Below, piece by piece: positions 6,109 through 7,489 of a stretch of DNA of 7,489 bases; the first letter of the stretch is position 1, and every line of letters begins with the position of its first letter. This DNA is from an uncultured bacterium (lineage in GTDB: Bacteria > Actinomycetota > Actinomycetes > S36-B12), in NCBI GenBank assembly GCA_903896585.1, contig CAITYI010000228.1:1-7489 (forward strand), given 5' to 3'. Under the pieces are notes generated by a model, which saw only the letters and a program-made list of their open reading frames with translations, made no database searches and was not told where the DNA came from. The position numbers and the translations under genes are program-made.

Positions 6109-6363
6109 TTAGGCGGTGGTGCGAGCCCGTAGGCGGGCATTGCGCCGTTTGAGTGCCCGACGCTCATCTTCACTCAATCCACCCCACACGCCGGAATCTT
6201 GACCTGTTTCGAGGGCCCAGCGCAGGCAGTCATCGATAACCGGGCAACGCCGACAGACCGCTTTAGCTTCTTCGATTTGAACTAAAGCAGGGCCGGTGTT
6301 GCCGATTGGGAAGAACAACTCAGGGTCTTCGTCACGGCAGGCTGCCTCGTGGCGCCAGTCCAT
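6109..6363 (-). CDS. whiB1: Iron-sulfur transcriptional regulator WhiB1
   Basis: WhiB proteins are small actinobacterial regulators that carry a [4Fe-4S] cluster and bind the primary sigma factor; WhiB1 responds to nitric oxide and is essential in M. tuberculosis. The 84-residue protein matches WhiB1 in length and nearly end to end. It begins MDWRHEAACRDEDPELFFP, with cluster ligands Cys9, Cys37, Cys40 and Cys46 (CRRC...C), the invariant GVWGG turn (58-62) and a basic DNA-binding tail (RRALKRRNARLRAR). No ligand is missing. ATG 6363 is preceded by GGAG 9 bases upstream. The divergence from typical WhiB proteins with longer N-termini, together with the pdtaS neighbour, supports WhiB1 rather than another paralogue (orthologue of streptomycete WblE). 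Upstream lies a CRP-type palindrome, suggesting cAMP-linked control as reported for mycobacterial whiB1. Confidence 0.97.
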   Translation of the reverse strand: MDWRHEAACRDEDPELFFPIGNTGPALVQIEEAKAVCRRCPVIDDCLRWALETGQDSGVWGGLSEDERRALKRRNARLRARTTA

Positions 6364-6372
6364 GCGCGATCA

Positions 6373-6376
6373 CTCC
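6373..6376 (-). promoter_or_regulatory. Ribosome binding site of whiB1
   Basis: GGAG on the minus strand ends 9 bases before the whiB1 ATG. It marks this gene as having a leader, unlike the probable leaderless starts of yedK, pdtaS and the ThDP enzyme. Confidence 0.6.
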
Positions 6377-6408
6377 ATCTGTACTGGTGTGCTGGGTTCG
6401 CCAGCACT

Positions 6409-6424
6409 TGTGAATGCTTTCACG
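6409..6424 (-). promoter_or_regulatory. CRP/GlxR-type operator upstream of whiB1
   Basis: On the plus strand the site is TGTGA, six bases, TCACG; this matches 9 of 10 defined bases of the CRP-family consensus TGTGA-N6-TCACA. Its centre lies 53 bases upstream of the whiB1 start codon, where an activator or repressor of whiB1 would be placed. In M. tuberculosis whiB1 is a known CRP (Rv3676) target with two sites. A CRP gene is not in the window. Confidence 0.65.
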
Positions 6425-6443
6425 CGCTGGCTTCCACCCAAGG

Positions 6444-6460
6444 GTGAAGTCGTGCTTCAC
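6444..6460. repeat. Second inverted repeat in the whiB1 upstream region
   Basis: GTGAAG and CTTCAC form perfect 6-base arms around TCGTG (17 bases in all). The half sites GTGA/TCAC resemble CRP arms, but their spacing is 9 rather than 6 bases, so it is not a standard CRP site. Its centre is about 35 bases upstream of the CRP-type site. It may bind another dimeric regulator or be chance. Confidence 0.35.
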
Positions 6461-6622
6461 TGGCCAAAGTGGGAAGTGGGCCAGCCCGTCAAAACAAGGG
6501 CAAGGCTAAGCCTCGCAGACGAAAGCCAATTGGACAAGCGTTAAGGGCCGAAAAACCCGGTAAATTAAAATTTCTTGCTGCGGCTCTGGTAACTTATGCG
6601 TAAATTGTCCTAAATATCCTAT

Positions 6623-7489
6623 TTATTCCACAATCATAACGGTTCGGAGACAATTGGGCCGGCTGGTGAAGGTCGCATGGGAGATCTCTCCCAAGGCTTC
6701 GCCATCGACCTGAAGCGGGATCGGAGTGCTGGAATCTGCGGTGAATTCGCGCTGATCGTGCCAGGAGGTGTGCGACTTTCCCCGCATCCCCCCTCGCGCC
6801 CGGGTAATAATCTTGGCGGCAACGCCGATAGTGGCTGCCACGTGCAATTTCCGGACCATGAACACGTCCAATCCGGTGTGAAAGCTCGCGGCCGGGTTTG
6901 GGTCCAAGGCCCAACTGCCAAAAAAGGTCCACGGTGATGAATTCTGAATGAGGGCAACGAATACGTTGTCGATCGGATCCGAGCCCGGTCGCGATATTCG
7001 AAGGGGAGACCGCGATCGGTTTGTTTCGAGAAAGTATTCCCTGAGCGTGGTTGCCAAATAGCGCTGAGGTGAGGCCTTGTGACCTTTTGCGCGAACTTTC
7101 TCCATGGCCCCAATAATTTGGGCATCGAGCCCCAACCCGGCATTCGCCACGAAGTACCGGTTCAGTGGAGTGCCGTCTGACCCTTGGGATTGGACGTGCC
7201 CCAAATTGATCGTAGTGATGTGATTGCCACGCAATGCCTCAAGAACCGCACCGGTTGCTTCCACAGCGTCTACGGGAAGCCCCAGTGCTCGCGCAAATAC
7301 ATTCCCGCTACCACCAGGTATCGGAGCAACAATGGTGGTGCTTGGGCCGTGGGAGAGTAATCCATTAACGACTTCGTTGATAACTCCGTCGCCACCCAAA
7401 GTGAAAATAATCGGAATGTCTTGTTCTCGAGCGTATTCTCCTAAAGCAAAAGCATGCCCTCGGTGATGGGTCACGGTGACGTCCAGATC
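6623..7489 (-). CDS. Diacylglycerol kinase-family lipid kinase, N-terminus outside window
   Basis: Members phosphorylate diacylglycerol, sphingoid bases or related lipids with ATP at the inner face of the membrane; the actual substrate here is unknown. The visible 288 residues contain the catalytic-domain nucleotide motif GGDGVINEVVNG (about 32-43) and PGGSGNVFARALGLP (about 58-72), then a C-terminal beta-sandwich domain ending at a TAA at 6625..6623. The reading frame stays open to the window edge (DLDVT before VTHHRGHA), and the family normally has a first strand with an NPxxG-like motif some 30-40 residues earlier. The GTG at 7474 is therefore an internal codon and the real start lies beyond base 7489. 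No signal peptide or transmembrane segment is seen in the visible part. It lies upstream of whiB1 on the same strand, separated by 259 bases with regulatory signals, so the two are probably separate transcripts. Confidence 0.9.
   Translation of the reverse strand, partial: DLDVTVTHHRGHAFALGEYAREQDIPIIFTLGGDGVINEVVNGLLSHGPSTTIVAPIPGGSGNVFARALGLPVDAVEATGAVLEALRGNHITTINLGHVQSQGSDGTPLNRYFVANAGLGLDAQIIGAMEKVRAKGHKASPQRYLATTLREYFLETNRSRSPLRISRPGSDPIDNVFVALIQNSSPWTFFGSWALDPNPAASFHTGLDVFMVRKLHVAATIGVAAKIITRARGGMRGKSHTSWHDQREFTADSSTPIPLQVDGEALGEISHATFTSRPNCLRTVMIVE

Larger units (their letters stand above)
6364..6622. other. Intergenic region between the lipid kinase gene and whiB1
   Basis: This 259-base region is the whiB1 leader and promoter on the minus strand, and the 3' flank of the lipid kinase gene. 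It holds the ribosome site, the CRP-type palindrome and a second inverted repeat. A weak -10-like TACAGA lies at 6383..6378, but its use would place the start inside the ribosome site. The distal part (6550-6625) is AT-rich, with the palindrome AAATT-AA-AATTT at 6562. No convincing hairpin plus T-run terminator and no credible small gene were found. Confidence 0.6.

Noticed and set aside
6503..6513. AGGCT-A-AGCCT palindrome resembling part of a DtxR/IdeR iron box
   Set aside because: Only the central bases agree with the 19-bp consensus; the flanks do not match and the site is far (about 140 bases) from the whiB1 start.
6634..7143. A 169-codon minus-strand open frame within the lipid kinase gene
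   Set aside because: It is a different frame of the same strand, covered by a kinase-domain protein with clear GGDG and PGGSGN motifs; proline- and arginine-rich composition is typical of a frame shadow.

Overview
This window reads as the chromosome of a moderate-GC actinobacterium. The clearest sign is a WhiB1-type iron-sulfur regulator, a protein family confined to Actinomycetota, together with a PdtaS-type cytoplasmic histidine kinase and a 71-residue stand-alone biotin carrier of the TB7.3 type. The order and orientation rsgA-aroA / yedK - biotin carrier - pdtaS / whiB1 matches, from memory, the Mycobacterium tuberculosis block Rv3228 to Rv3219. The base composition is lower in GC than mycobacteria or streptomycetes, so a streamlined aquatic or marine actinobacterium is plausible. 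I cannot place it more finely without a search.

Layout. On the minus strand at the left edge lie the first 40 codons of rsgA (121..1), overlapping by 4 bases the stop codon of complete aroA (1449..118). Divergent from aroA is yedK/HMCES (1520..2239, plus), followed on the same strand by the biotin carrier (2322..2537) and a hotdog thioesterase (2583..2978). Converging on the thioesterase, with a 14-base tail overlap, is a large thiamine-diphosphate enzyme (4605..2965, minus) of the IlvG/ILVBL type. It is transcribed divergently from pdtaS (4641..6089, plus), and only 35 bases separate the two start codons. pdtaS converges on whiB1 (6363..6109, minus). The right edge holds a 5'-truncated diacylglycerol-kinase-family gene (7489..6623, minus). 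The only sizeable non-coding stretch is 6364..6622, which carries a good CRP/GlxR-type operator and a second inverted repeat upstream of whiB1.

Functionally the window mixes housekeeping genes (ribosome maturation, shikimate pathway, abasic-site protection), acyl-CoA or keto-acid chemistry (biotin carrier, FlK-like thioesterase, ThDP lyase/synthase) and signalling (PdtaS, WhiB1). I see no mobile element, CRISPR array, RNA gene or phage remnant. I do not find an obviously new multi-gene system. The points most worth a second look are the compact back-to-back leaderless promoters sharing a perfect 13-bp tandem repeat, the absence in this PdtaS of the two cysteines linked to copper/NO sensing in M. 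tuberculosis, the ThDP enzyme whose usual 'acetolactate synthase' label is doubtful, and the conserved cAMP-type operator in front of whiB1. All family assignments rest on motif reading and memory of homologues; no database search was run.
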